64,000 bases of DNA from Cryptomeria japonica (lineage: Eukaryota; Streptophyta; Pinopsida; Cupressales; Cupressaceae): contig NC_081407.1 of assembly GCF_030272615.1 (NCBI RefSeq), forward strand, positions 263,176,574 through 263,240,573, in the 5' to 3' direction. The notes beneath the pieces are model-generated. The model did no database searches. It was not told where the DNA came from and saw only the letters and a program-made list of their open reading frames with translations. Position numbers and translations under genes: made by a program. Shown piece by piece: positions 10,158-22,596 of this stretch. Position 1 is the stretch's first letter. The number at the start of each line of letters is the position of its first letter.

Positions 10158-13100
10158 ATGGCGAGTTCGTCAGGGAGAATAGAGGTGGAGAAATTTAATG
10201 GAAGTAATTTTGAGATGTGGAAGCTGAAGATGGAAGATCTGCTAATAGATCGAGATCTTTGGGATGCTGTTGATGCGAATGTCCAAAGGCCCTCAGATCC
10301 TATTACGGCAGCTCAGTATGATGTTATGGACCGAAAAGCCAAGGGTCTAATCAGAATGTGCCTGGCAGACTCTGTTCTAATCAATGTCCATGAAGAAAAC
10401 TCTGCAAAGAAGCTATGGACTAAGCTTGGTGAGATGTATCAAGTGAAATCTTTATTAAATCAAATTTTCTTAAGAAAGAAATTGTATTCCTTGAAGATGG
10501 AAGAGGGTGGATGAATTGCAGACCACCTGGAAGCATTCAATATGTTGGTGGCTCAATTAGTATCCATCGGTGTTAAGATGGACGAGGAGGAGAAATGTCA
10601 GATCTTGCTTTGCTCTTTGCCTGATTCGTGGGATTCTCTTGTTATGGCTATCGGTAGTACTTCTGTTGTTTTGAAATCTGAAGACGTGGTGGGTGCCCTA
10701 CTTGGTGAAGAGATGCGAAGGAAGGTATCCATCAGTTCAAAGGAAGCCCTAACCGTTCGTGGAAGACCTAAGAAGAAAGGCAAGAAGAATGAGAAGCGCG
10801 GCAAGTCCAAATCCAAAGGGAGATCGAAATCTCCTGGAAAGTCCAAAGTCATTTGCTGGAATTGCGGTAAATCGGGTCACATCCGTAAGGACTGCAAAGA
10901 AGAAAAGAAGAAGAAAAAGAAAAAGTTCGATTCTGATTTTGAGTCCGACAAGGAAGATGGCGATGCATTTATTGCGGCTTTGGCGACTCATGCAGGTAAT
11001 GATGCTTGGCTAATTGACTCAGGCGCATCTTTTCATATGACTTCCAATAGAAATTGGTTTTCTAAATATGAAGGATTTAATGGAGGTAAGGTGTACTTGG
11101 GTGATGATTCACCTCTAGACATTGTTGGTCGAGGTAAAGTTAGAATCAGGTTTTCTGATGGTAGAATAAAAGGGATTAATGGTGTGCTGCATATCCTTGG
11201 ATTAAAACGAAACCTGTTATCTGTGAGCAAACTAATAGATGCAGGTGTGCAGGTAGTCTTTTCTGAAACAAGATGTAAGATGATTAAGGGTGCTATGGTA
11301 GTTGCTAGAGGTGTCAAGTTTGGCACTTTGTATAAGCTTGAAGCATACATTGTTGAGTGTAATAGCACTTCTGTAAAAAGTAAATCTGTGGATACCTCAC
11401 TGGAAGATTTGAAGGTTTCACCTTCAGCAGATGGAAATGGTTTTTGGGTACCTAAGGGTGCACTTTCGTCTGAAGCAAAGTTACCTGCAGAGAAGACTAT
11501 GTTATGGCACCAGAGACTTGGCCACATTGGAGAAAAGGGTCTAAGGACCTTGAAAAATAAAAACCTTGTTGAAGGTTTGAATGACTGTAACCTTGACTTT
11601 GATTTCTGTGAGCATTGCATTTATGGAAAACAAAACCGCGTTCAGTTTTACTCGAGTTCTCATAAAACTTGTGGTGTTTTGGATCTTATCCATTCTGATG
11701 TGTTTGGTCCAGTAGATGTCTCTTCGATTGGAAAATCCACATATTATGTTTCATTTATTGATGATTTTAGTAGAAGGACATGGGTTTATTTTCTAAAGAG
11801 TAAATCTGAAGTTTTTAGTCGTTTTAAAGAATTTAAAGCAATGGTTGAGTTGCAGACTGGAAAGAAAATAAAATGTTTGAGAACTGATAATGGCGGTGAG
11901 TTTTGTTCTAATGATTTTGATAGATTCTGTAAAGACTGTGGAATTAACAGGCAGAAGACAACTCCATATTCTCCACAGCAGAATGGAGTTGCAGAAAGAA
12001 TGAACAGGACACTGATGGAGAAGGCTAGGAGTATGGTGAGTGGTGCTGGTCTCGAACAAAAGTTTTGGGCTGAAGCTGTGGCCACTGCTTGCTACCTGAT
12101 TAACAGGTCTCTTACATCAGCTCTTGTTGATAAAACGCCTATGGAAGCATGGTCAGGTCACAAGCCTTCGTTGAGACATCTTAGAGTTTTTGGTTGCGAG
12201 GCATATGCACATGTGCCAAAGGAGAAGCGAACAAAGTTGGAGAACAAGGCTGTGAAATGTATCTTCATCGGGTATAGTTATGGTGTGAAAGGATACAAGC
12301 TTTGGAACCCTGTTGCACAAAAGGTAATTCACAGTAGAAGTGTTATTTTTAGAGAAATTAAGTCTCCTTCTGTTACATTGCAGCCAGAACAGACTAAAAA
12401 AGAAGATGTGATTCAACTTCCTTCTACACCTGAAAGAGTTGAATCGAGACCCCTAGATAGGCAAGAATTTGAGGAGAGCTCATCTAGCTCTGAATCTTCA
12501 GAAGAGGAGGAAGAACCTCCAACTCAGCTTGTTCGAAGGTCTACAAGACATAGACAACCACCTGAAAGGTATTCACCTGATGATTGGAGATGTATTTTTG
12601 CTCTGAATACTAGTGTGGATGAACCGAAATCTGTAGAAGAGGCATTAGGTATGAATGATGCAGAATCCTTGAAGATTGCTATGGAGGAAGAAATGGCAGC
12701 TTTGAAAAAGAATGATACATGGGATCTTGTACCATTGCCTGAAGGACGAAAACCTGTTGGTTTTAAATGGGTGTTCAAGAAAAAGATTGGTTCAGATGGA
12801 AACATTGAGAAGTATAAAGCAAGGTTGGTTGCAAAAGGCTACTCTCAGGTTGAGGGTGTTGATTACGGTGAGATATTTTCTCCTGTTGCAAAAATGACGT
12901 CCATTAGATTTTTGCTTTCTATTGCTACTGCTTATGATTTAGAGGTTGAGCAAATGGATGTGAAAACTGCTTTCCTTCATGGTGATTTGGAGGAAGATAT
13001 TTATATGACACAGCCAGAGCACTATGTGGTGAAAGGCAAAAGTAATTTGGTCTGTAAATTGAAAAAATCTTTGTATGGCCTCAAACAAAGTCTTAGGATG

Positions 13101-14201
13101 TGGTACCAGAAATTTGATACATATGTGTTGAGTTTGGGATTTGAACGTTGTAAATCAGATCACTGTGTTTATTATAAATCTTATGGTGATCATTTCTTAT
13201 TCATTGCATTGTATGTTGATGATATGTTATTCATTGGTAAAGGGAAAGGTATGATTTCAGAACTGAAGTCTCAGCTCGCTGCTAAATTTGAAATGAAAGA
13301 TCTTGGTGCAGCAAAGCACATTCTTGGGATGGAAATTAGAAGAGATAGGGTGAACAGAAAGATATGGCTAGGCCAGAGTAAGTATGTGAATTCAGTGTTA
13401 CAGAGGTTCAACATGCAGAATTGTAGACCATTGAGTGTTCCTTTTACAGTTGGAATGAAACTATCTATTTCAGATTGTCCTACATCCCCATTGGAGATGG
13501 AAGACATGAGCAGAGTGCCTTACCAGAGTGCGGTTGGAAGCTTGATGTATGCTATGGTCTGTACTAGACCAGATATTGCCCAAGCAGTGGGAGTACTTTC
13601 TAGATATATGTCTAATCCTGGTAGAGTTCATTGGGATGCAGTCAAAAGAGTCTTCAGATATTTGAAGGGTACTTCAGAGTATTCTTTGTGTTATCATGGT
13701 AATTCAGTTGGAGACATGACTTCCCTTGATATCCATGGTTATGTGGATTCAGATTGGGCAGGTGATATTGATAGCAGAAGATCCACCAGTGCTTATGTGT
13801 TTACTTTGTTTGGTGGTGCAATTAGTTGGATGAGTAAGCGACAGGCTGTGGTTGCTTTATCCACTACTGAAGCAGAGTATATGGCAGCTACTCATGCTTG
13901 TAAAGAGGCCATTTGGCTTAAGAGACTGTGTTCGGATATTGGAAAAAAACAAGATACAGTGACAGTTTACTGTGACAGTCAGAGTGCAATTAGCCTAGCT
14001 AAGAACCCGACATTTCATGCCCGGACCAAACATATTGATGTTCAGTATCATTTTGTTAGAGATATGGTCGAAGATGGTAGGGTGAAGCTGGTTAAGGTGG
14101 AAACTTTGATGAATGTTGCAGATGCTTTAACTAAGGTTGTGAGCACAGAGAAGTTCAGATGGTGTTCAGAGTCTATGGGCCTTATGGCCCCTAGCAATTG
14201 A
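10158..14201 (+). pseudogene. Copia unit B Gag-Pol polyprotein, one stop in Gag
   Basis: The same 1347-codon frame as unit A. The only interruption is TGA at 10512-10514 (codon 119), where the other units have CGA, a C-to-T transition. From 10542 to 14201 the frame is uninterrupted for 1219 codons and includes the knuckle, the LIDSGAS protease motif, the integrase D-D-35-E set, YVDD and RNase H motifs. At the Gag/protease junction it has TGG (W) where A, C and F have TGA. In integrase, RT and several Gag sites it resembles unit D. It is the least damaged pol in the window, although a leucine replaces the conserved proline of the RT QSPRMW motif. Confidence 0.93.
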
Positions 14202-14258
14202 TTCATTGTGTTGACATTCCCTTCCGCTCTTGCAAGGTGTTCGACAAGTGGGAGATTC

Positions 14259-15152
14259 TGTTGGGAAAAATGGTGTCTCAACCTTGCATTTAGGTGAGGT
14301 TACTATTTATAGTAAGTTTTTATTTGAGCACGAAATGGTGCGAAACTCTCCCTGAAGCTTCTGGTTGGCTAGATAAGCATTCCGGTAAAGTTTCGTTGCA
14401 AGGTCACAGCTAGTTTTGAAGATATTAAAGTTTTCATCTTGGAGGGGTGCAATAAAATATTTAAACTCAATTTTGGGGACTTTAGAGGCTCCAAAACGCC
14501 CTGAAAAGTGGCTGTAACCGGCGAAGCGAGTTACGAGGTGATAGAGCACTTCGCGAGCTTTCCGACGCTTCAAACGGTTCGTCAATCGGACACCCGGTTC
14601 TCAAGTTATGGCCTCCGGAAGTTTGTACTCCTGAAATAGGAAAAATAATTTGTATCGGATACATAAATGAGCGGTAAAAGGGAGTGACATGTGTTGATGT
14701 GTGCTTTAACATGTCATAGGGAATCTAGAAGGGAGATAAAGTCGGCTACACTTTATTGGGTGGTTTTAGCCCATGGTTTTGTAATACCGTTTGATGGTTT
14801 CTTGTATTGTATCTCCTATTTATGAGGTGTGTGAGATAGAGGTTGTGTGTAAGAGTCCTATGGCTATTGAGTTGCCTCTAAATCTCTGATTAATGGTACT
14901 CCTGTGAAGAGCTTGCTCTGCAAGTATTTTGTAATCTGTTTTTGATTGCTGAATAAAATATTGAGCTGCTTTTGGAGGGTGGGGTTTTTCTCCCGAAAGG
15001 GTTTTCCCCACGTAAATCACTGTGTTGTGGTATGAATGCTATTATATCTATTTCTATTTTCTGTAACTGTTGTAATGATCTGAAAAAGTTTTGCATTACC
15101 CTCCTCTCAAGGTTAGTGTAGGAAGTTGTTTCCGCTACTTAACTTCCTTACA
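14259..15152 (+). repeat. Copia LTR 3 (shared by units B and C)
   Basis: 894 bp, TGTTGGG to CCTTACA. It shares variants with LTR 5, such as CTCCAAAACGCC and CCTCTAAATCTC, supporting a duplication of the B-C segment into D-E. Confidence 0.95.
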
Positions 15153-15276
15153 AGTGGTATCAGAGCCTGATCACTTTTGGTTTCAATTGTGAGCAGTTGG
15201 GTTTTTTGAACTAATCCAGATTTGAGTGGGAGCTTGTGCAGAAGACACTTTTTGATCTTGTTGCAGGAATATTCAG

Positions 15277-16995
15277 ATGGCGAGTTCGTCAGGGAGAATA
15301 GAGGTGGAGAAATTTAATGGAAGTAATTTTGAGATGTGGAAGCTGAAGATGGAAGATCTGCTAATAGATCGAGATCTTTGGGATGTTGTTGATGCGAATG
15401 TCCAAAGGCCCTCAGATCCTACTACGGCAGCTCAGTATGATGTTATGGACCGAAAAGCCAAGGGTCTAATCAGAATGTGCCTGGCAGACTCTGTTCTAAT
15501 CAATGTCCGTGAAGAAAACTCTGCAAAGAAGCTATGGACTAAGCTTGGTGAGATGTATCAAGTGAAATCTTTATTAAATCAAATTTTCTTAAGAAAGAAA
15601 TTGTATTCCTTGAAGATGGAAGAGGGTGGACGAATTGCAGACCACCTGGAAGCATTCAATATGTTGGTGGCTCAATTAGTATCCATCGGTGTTAAGATGG
15701 ACGAGGAGGAGAAATGTCAGATCTTGCTTTGCTCTTTGCCTGATTCGTGGGATTCTCTTGTTATGGCTATCGGTAGTACTTCTGTTGTTTTGAAATCTGA
15801 AGACGTGGTGGGTGCCCTACTTGGTGAAGAGATGCGAAGGAAGGTATCCATCAGTTCAAAGGAAGCCCTAACCGTTCGTGGAAGACCTAAGGAGAAAGGC
15901 AAGAAGAATGAGAAGCGCGGCAAGTCCAAATCCAAAGGGAGATTGAAATCTCCTGGAAAGTCCAAAGTCATTTGCTGGAATTGCGGTAAACCGGGTCACA
16001 TCCGTAAGGACTGCAAAGAAGAAAAGAAGAAGAAAAAGAAAAAGTTCGATTCTGATTTTGAGTCCGACAAGGAAGATGGCGATGCATTTATTGCGGCTTT
16101 GGCGACTCATGCAGGTAATGATGCCTGACTAATTGACTCAGGTGCATCTTTTCATATGACTTCCAATAGAAATTGGTTTTCTGAATATGAAGGATTTAAT
16201 GGAGGTAAGGTGTACTTGGGTGATGATTCACCTCTAGACATTGTTGGTCGAGGTAAAGTTAGAATCAGGTTTTCTGATGGTAGAATAAAAGGGATTAATG
16301 GTGTGCTGCATATCCCTGGATTAAAATGAAACCTGTTATCTGTGAGCAAACTAATAGATGCAGGTGTGCAGGTAGTCTTTTCTGAAACAGGATGTACGAT
16401 GATTAAGGGTGCTATGGTAGTTGCTAGAGGTGTCAGGTTTGGCACTTTGTATAAGCTTGAAGCATACATTGTTGAGTGTAATAGCACTTCTGTAAAAAGT
16501 AAATCTGTGGATACCTCACTGGAAGATTTGAAGGTTTCACCTTCAGCAGATCTAAATGGTTTTTGGGTACTTAAGGGTGCACTTTCGTCTGAAGCAAAGT
16601 TACCTGCAGAGAAGACTATGTTATGGCACCAGAGACTTGGCCACATTGGAGAAAAGGGTCTAAGGACCTTGAAAAATAAAAACCTTGTTGAAGGTTTGAA
16701 TGACTGTAATCTTGACTTTGATTTCTGTGAGCATTGCATTTATGGAAAACAAAACCGCGTTCAGTTTTACTCGAGTTCTCATAAAACTTGTGGTGTTTTG
16801 GATCTTATCCATTCTGATGTGTTTGGTCCAGTAGATGTCTCTTTGATTGGAAAATCCACATATTATGTTTCATTTATTAATGATTTTAGTAGAAGGACAT
16901 GGGTTTATTTTCTAAAGAGTAAATCTGAAGTTTTTAGTCGTTTTAAAGAATTTAAAGCAATGGTTGAGTTGCAATGGTTTTGTAATACCGTTTGA
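15277..16995 (+). pseudogene. Copia unit C, truncated in integrase
   Basis: The frame starts like the other units and carries TGA at 16126-16128 (the Gag/protease stop shared with A and F) and TGA at 16327-16329 (CGA to TGA, shared with D). The internal sequence ends at 16973 inside integrase, after the MVELQ motif and before the second catalytic aspartate. It then jumps straight into the middle of an LTR, leaving an out-of-context tail that stops at 16995. RT, RNase H and the 3' end are absent. Gag variants (RLKS for RSKS, CT for CK near residue 400) match unit E. Confidence 0.92.
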
Positions 16996-17353
16996 TGGTT
17001 TCTTGTATTGTATCTCCTATTTATGAGGTGTGTGAGATAGAGGTTGTGTGTAAGAGTCCTATGGCTATTGAGTTGCCTCTAAATCTCTGATTAATGGTAC
17101 TCCTGTGAAGAGCTTGCTCTGCAAGTATTTTGTAATCTGTTTTTGATTGCTGAATAAAATATTGAGCTGCTTTTGGAGGGTGGGGTTTTTCTCCCGAAAG
17201 GGTTTTCCCCACGTAAATCACTGTGTTGTGGTATGAATGCTATTATATCTATTTCTATTTTCTGTAACTGTTGTAATGATCTGAAAAAGTTTTGCATTGC
17301 CCTCCTCTCAAGGTTAGTGTAGGAAGTTGTTTCCGCTACTTAACTTCCTTACA
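16974..17353 (+). repeat. Copia LTR 4, lacking its first 514 bp
   Basis: 380 bp equal to positions 515-894 of the full LTR, joined bluntly to unit C integrase at 16973/16974 with no shared bases at the junction. The expected promoter half is missing, so unit D has no complete LTR on its left side. Confidence 0.93.
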
Positions 17354-17477
17354 AGTGGTATCAGAGCCTGATCAGTTTTGGTTTCAATTGTGGGCAGTTG
17401 GGTTTTTTGAACTAATCCAGATTTGAGTGGGAGCTTGTGCAGAAGACACTTTTTGATCTTGTTGCAGGAATATTCAG

Positions 17478-20400
17478 ATGGCGAGTTCGTCAGGGAGAAT
17501 AGAGGTGGAGAAATTTAATGGAAGTAATTTTGAGATGTGGAAGCTGAAGATGGAAGATCTGCTAATAGATCGAGATCTTTGGGATGTTGTTGATGCGAAT
17601 GTCCAAAGGCCCTCAAATCCTACTACGGCAGCTCAGTATGATGTTATGGACCGAAAAGCCAAGGGTCTAATCAGAATGTGCCTGGCAGACTCTGTTCTAA
17701 TCAATGTCCCTGAAGAAAACTCTGCAAAGAAGCTATGGACTAAGCTTGGTGAGATGTATCAAGTGAAATCTTTATTAAATCAAATTTTCTTAAGAAAGAA
17801 ATTGTATTCCTTGAAGATGGAAGAGGGTGGACGAATTGCAGACCACCTGGAAGCATTCAATATGTTGGTGGCTCAATTAGTATCCATCGGTGTTAAGATG
17901 GACGAGGAGGAGAAATGTCAGATCATGCTTTGCTCTTTGCCTGATTCGTGGGATTCTCTTGTTATGGCTATCGGTAGTACTTCTGTTGTTTTGAAATCTG
18001 AAGACGTGGTGGGTGCCCTACTTGGTGAAGAGATGTGAAGGAAGGTATCCATCAGTTCAAAGGAAGCCCTAACCGTTCGTGGAAGACCTAAGAAGAAAGG
18101 CAAGAAGAATGAGAAGCGCGGCAAGTCCAAATCCAAAGGGAGATCGAAATCTCCTGGAAAGTCCAAAGTCATTTGCTGGAATTGCGGTAAACCGGGTCAC
18201 ATCCGTAAGGACTGCAAAGAAGAAAAGAAGAAGAAAAAGAAAAAGTTCGATTCTGATTCTGAGTCCGACAAGGAAGATGGTGATGCATTTATTGCGGCTT
18301 TGGCGACTCATGCAGGTAATGATGCCTGGCTAATTGACTCAGGTGCATCTTTTCATATGACTTCCAATAGAAATTGGTTTTCTGAATATGAAGGATTTAA
18401 TGGAGGTAAGGTGTACTTGGGTGATGATTCACCTCTAGACATTGTTAGTCGAGGTAAAGTTAGAATCAGGTTTTCTGATGGTAGAATAAAAGGGATTAAT
18501 GGTGTGCTGCATATCCTTGGATTAAAATGAAACCTGTTATCTGTGAGCAAACTAATAGATGCAGGTGTGCAGGTAGTCTTTTCTGAAACAGGATGTAAGA
18601 TGATTAAGGGTGCTATGGTAGTTGCTAGAGGTGTCAAGTTTGGCACTTTGTATAAGCTTGAAGCATACATTGTTGAGTGTAATAGCACTTCTGTAAAAAG
18701 TAAATCTGTGGATACCTCACTGGAAGATTTGAAGGTTTCACCTTCAGCAGATGGAAATGGTTTTTGGGTACCTAAGGGTGCACTTTCGTCTGAAGCAAAG
18801 TTACCTGCAGAGAAGACTATGTTATGGCACCAGAGACTTGGCCACATTGGAGAAAAGGGTCTAAGGACCTTGAAAAATAAAAACCTTGTTGAAGGTTTGA
18901 ATGACTGTAACCTTGACTTTGATTTCTGTGAGCATTGCATTTATGGAAAACAAAACCGCGTTCAGTTTTACTCGAGTTCTCATAAAATTTGTGGTGTTTT
19001 GGATCTTATCCATTCTGATGTGTTTGGTCCAGTAGATGTCTCTTCGATTGGAAAATCCACATATTATGTTTCATTTATTGATGATTTTAGTAGAAGGACA
19101 TGGGTTTATTTTCTAAAGAGTAAATCTGAAGTTTTTAGTCGTTTTAAAGAATTTAAAGCAATGGTTGAGTTGCAGACTGGAAAGAAAATAAAATGTTTGA
19201 GAACTGATAATGGCGGTGAGTTTTTCTCTAATGATTTTGATAGATTCTGTAAAGACTGTGGAATTAACAGGCAGAAGACAACTCCATATTCTCCACAGCA
19301 GAATGGAGTTGCAGAAAGAATGAACAGGACACTGATGGAGAAGGCTAGGAGTATGGTGAGTGGTGCTGGTCTCGAACAAAAGTTTTGGGCTGAAGCTGTT
19401 GCCACTGCTTGCTACCTGATTAACAGGTCTCTTACATCAGCTCTTGTTGATAAAACGCCTATGGAAGCATGGTCAGGTCACAAGCCTTCGTTGAGACATC
19501 TTAGAGTTTTTGGTTGCGAGGCATATGCACATGTGCCAAAGGAGAAGCGAACAAAGTTGGAGAACAAGGCTGTGAAATGTATCTTCATCGGGTATAGTTA
19601 TGGTGTGAAAGGATACAAGCTTTGGAACCCTGTTGCACAAAAGGTAATTCACAGTAGAAGTGTTATTTTTAGAGAAATTAAGTCTCCTTCTGTTACATTG
19701 CAGCCAGAACAGACTAAAAAAGAAGATGTGATTCAACTTCCTTCTACACCTGAAAGAGTTGAATCGAGACCCCTAGATAGGCAAGAATTTGAGGAGAGCT
19801 CATCTAGCTCTGAATCTTCAGAAGAGGAGGAAGAACCTCCAACTCAGCTTGTTCGAAGGTCTACAAGACATAGACAACCACCTGAAAGGTATTAACCTGA
19901 TGATTGGAGATGTATTTTTGCTCTAAATACTAGTGTGGATGAACCGAAATCTGTAGAAGAGGCATTAGGTATGAATGATGCAGAATCCTTGAAGATTGCT
20001 ATGGAGGAAGAAATGGCAGCTTTGAAAAAGAATGATACATGGGATCTTGTACCATTGCCTGAAGGACGAAAACCTGTTGGTTGTAAATGGGTGTTCAAGA
20101 AAAAGATTGGTTCAGATGGAAGCATTGAGAAGTATAAAGCAAGGTTGGTTGCAAAAGGCTACTCTCAGGTTGAGGGTGTTGATTACGGTGAGATATTTTC
20201 TCCTGTTGCAAAAGTGACGTCCATTAGATTTTTGCTTTCTATTGCTACTGCTTATGATTTAGAGGTTGAGCAAATGGATGTGAAAACTGCTTTCCTTCAT
20301 GGTGATTTGGAGGAAGATATTTATATGACACAGCCAGAGCACTATGTGGTGAAAGGCAAAAGTAATTTGGTCTGTAAATTGAAAAAATCTTTGTATGGCC

Positions 20401-21521
20401 TCAAACAAAGTCTTAGGATGTGGTACCAGAAATTTGATACATATGTGTTGAGTTTGGGATTTGAACGTTGTAAATCAGATCACTGTGTTTATTATAAATC
20501 TTATGGTGATCATTTCTTATTCATTGCATTGTATGTTGATGATATGTTATTCATTGGTAAAGGGAAAGGTATGATTTCAGAACTGAAGTCTCAGCTCGCT
20601 GCTAAATTTGAAATGAAAGATCTTGGTGCAGCAAAGCACATTCTTGGGATGGAAATTAGAAGAGATAGGGTGAACAGAAAGATATGGCTAGGCCAGAGTA
20701 AGTATGTGAATTCAGTGTTACAGAGGTTCAACATGCAGAATTGTAGACCATTGAGTGTTCCTTTTACAGTTGGAATGAAACTATCTATTTCAGATTGTCC
20801 TACATCCCCATTGGAGATGGAAGACATGAGCAGAGTGCCTTACCAGAGTGCGGTTGGAAGCTTGATGTATGCTATGGTCTGTACTAGACCAGATATTGCC
20901 CAAGCAGTGGGAGTACTTTCTAGATATATGTCTAATCCTGGTAGAGTTCATTGGGATGCAGTCAAAAGAGTCTTCAGATATTTGAAGGGTACTTCAGAGT
21001 ATTCTTTGTGTTATCATGGTAATTCAGTTGGAGACATGACTTCCCTTGATATCCATGGTTATGTGGATTCAGATTGGGCAGGTGATATTGATAGCAGAAG
21101 ATCCACCAGTGCTTATGTGTTTACTTTGTTTGGTGGTGCAATTAGTTGGATGAGTAAGCGACAGGCTGTGGTTGCTTTATCCACTACTGAAGCAGAGTAT
21201 ATGGCAGCTACTCATGCTTGTAAAGAGGCCATTTGGCTTAAGAGACTGTGTTCGGATATTGGAATAAAACAAGATACAGTGACAGTTTACTGTGACAGTC
21301 AGAGTGCAATTAGCCTAGCTAAGAACCCGACATTTCATGCCCGGACCAAACATATTGATGTTCAGTATCATTTTGTTAGAGATATGGTCGAAGATGGTAG
21401 GGTGAAGCTGGTTAAGGTGGAAACTTTGATGAATGTTGCAGATGCTTTAACTAAGGTTGTGAGCACAGAGAAGTTCAGATGGTGTTCAGAGTCTATGGGC
21501 ATTATGGCCCCTAGCAATTGA
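17478..21521 (+). pseudogene. Copia unit D polyprotein, three in-frame stops
   Basis: Full-length frame (4044 nt) with no length change but stops at 18036-18038 (TGA for CGA in Gag), 18528-18530 (TGA for CGA in the protease/integrase linker, shared with unit C) and 19893-19895 (TAA for TCA after integrase). The Gag/protease junction is the sense codon TGG. RT and RNase H form an open stretch of 528 codons from 19935. Variants at several Gag and linker sites match unit B. Confidence 0.92.
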
Positions 21522-21578
21522 TTCATTGTGTTGACATTCCCTTCCGCTCTTGCAAGGTGTTCGACAAGTGGGAGATTC

Positions 21579-22472
21579 TGTTGGGAAAAATGGTGTCTCA
21601 ACCTTGCATTTAGGTGAGGTTACTATTTATAGTAAGTTTTTACTTGAGCACGAAATGGTGCGAAACTCTCCCTGAAGCTTCTGGTTGGCTAGATAAGCAT
21701 TCCGGTAAAGTTTCGTTGCAAGGTCACAGCTAGTTTTGAAGATATTAAAGTTTTCGTCTTGGAGGGGTGCAATAAAATATTTAAACTCAATTTTGGGGAC
21801 TTTAGAGGCTCCAAAACGCCCTGAAAAGTGACTGTAACCAGAGAAGCGGGTTACGAGGTGATAGAGCACTTCGCGAGCTTTCCGACGCTTCAAACGGTTC
21901 GTCAATCGGACACCCGGTTCTCAAGTTATGGCCTCCGGAAGTTTGTACTCCTGAAATAGGAAAAATAATTTGTATCGGATACATAAATGAGCGGTAAAAG
22001 GGAGTGACATGTGTTGATGTGTGCTTTAACATGTCATAGGGAATCTAGAAGGGAGATAAAGTCGGCTACACTTTATTGGGTGGTTTTAGCCCATGGTTTT
22101 GTAATACCGTTTGATGGTTTCTTGTATTGTATCTCCTATTTATGAGGTGTGTGAGATAGAGGTTGTGTGTAAGAGTCCTATGGCTATTGAGTTGCCTCTA
22201 AATCTCTGATTAATGGTACTCCTGTGAAGAGCTTGCTCTGCAAGTATTTTGTAATCTGTTTTTGATTGTTGAATAAAATATTGAGCTGCTTTTGGAGGGT
22301 GGGGTTTTTCTCCCGAAAGGGTTTTCCCCACGTAAATCACTGTGTTGTGGTATGAATGCTATTATATCTATTTCTATTTTCTGTAACTGTTGTAATGATC
22401 TGAAAAAGTTTTGCATTACCCTCCTCTCAAGGTTAGTGTAGGAAGTTGTTTCCGCTACTTAACTTCCTTACA
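21579..22472 (+). repeat. Copia LTR 5 (shared by units D and E)
   Basis: 894 bp, TGTTGGG to CCTTACA. It is closest by eye to LTR 3 in several diagnostic positions. Confidence 0.95.
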
Positions 22473-22596
22473 AGTGGTATCAGAGCCTGATCACTTTTGG
22501 TTTCAATTGTGAGCAGTTGGGTTTTTTGAACTAATCCAGATTTGAGTGGGAGCTTGTGCAGAAGACACTTTTTGATCTTGTTGCAGGAATATTCAG

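Noticed and set aside
4021-15152. Two separate Copia insertions side by side
   Set aside because: Adjacent insertions would give two LTRs at each junction with their own 5-bp duplications. Instead each junction has one LTR with polypurine tract on one side and primer site on the other.
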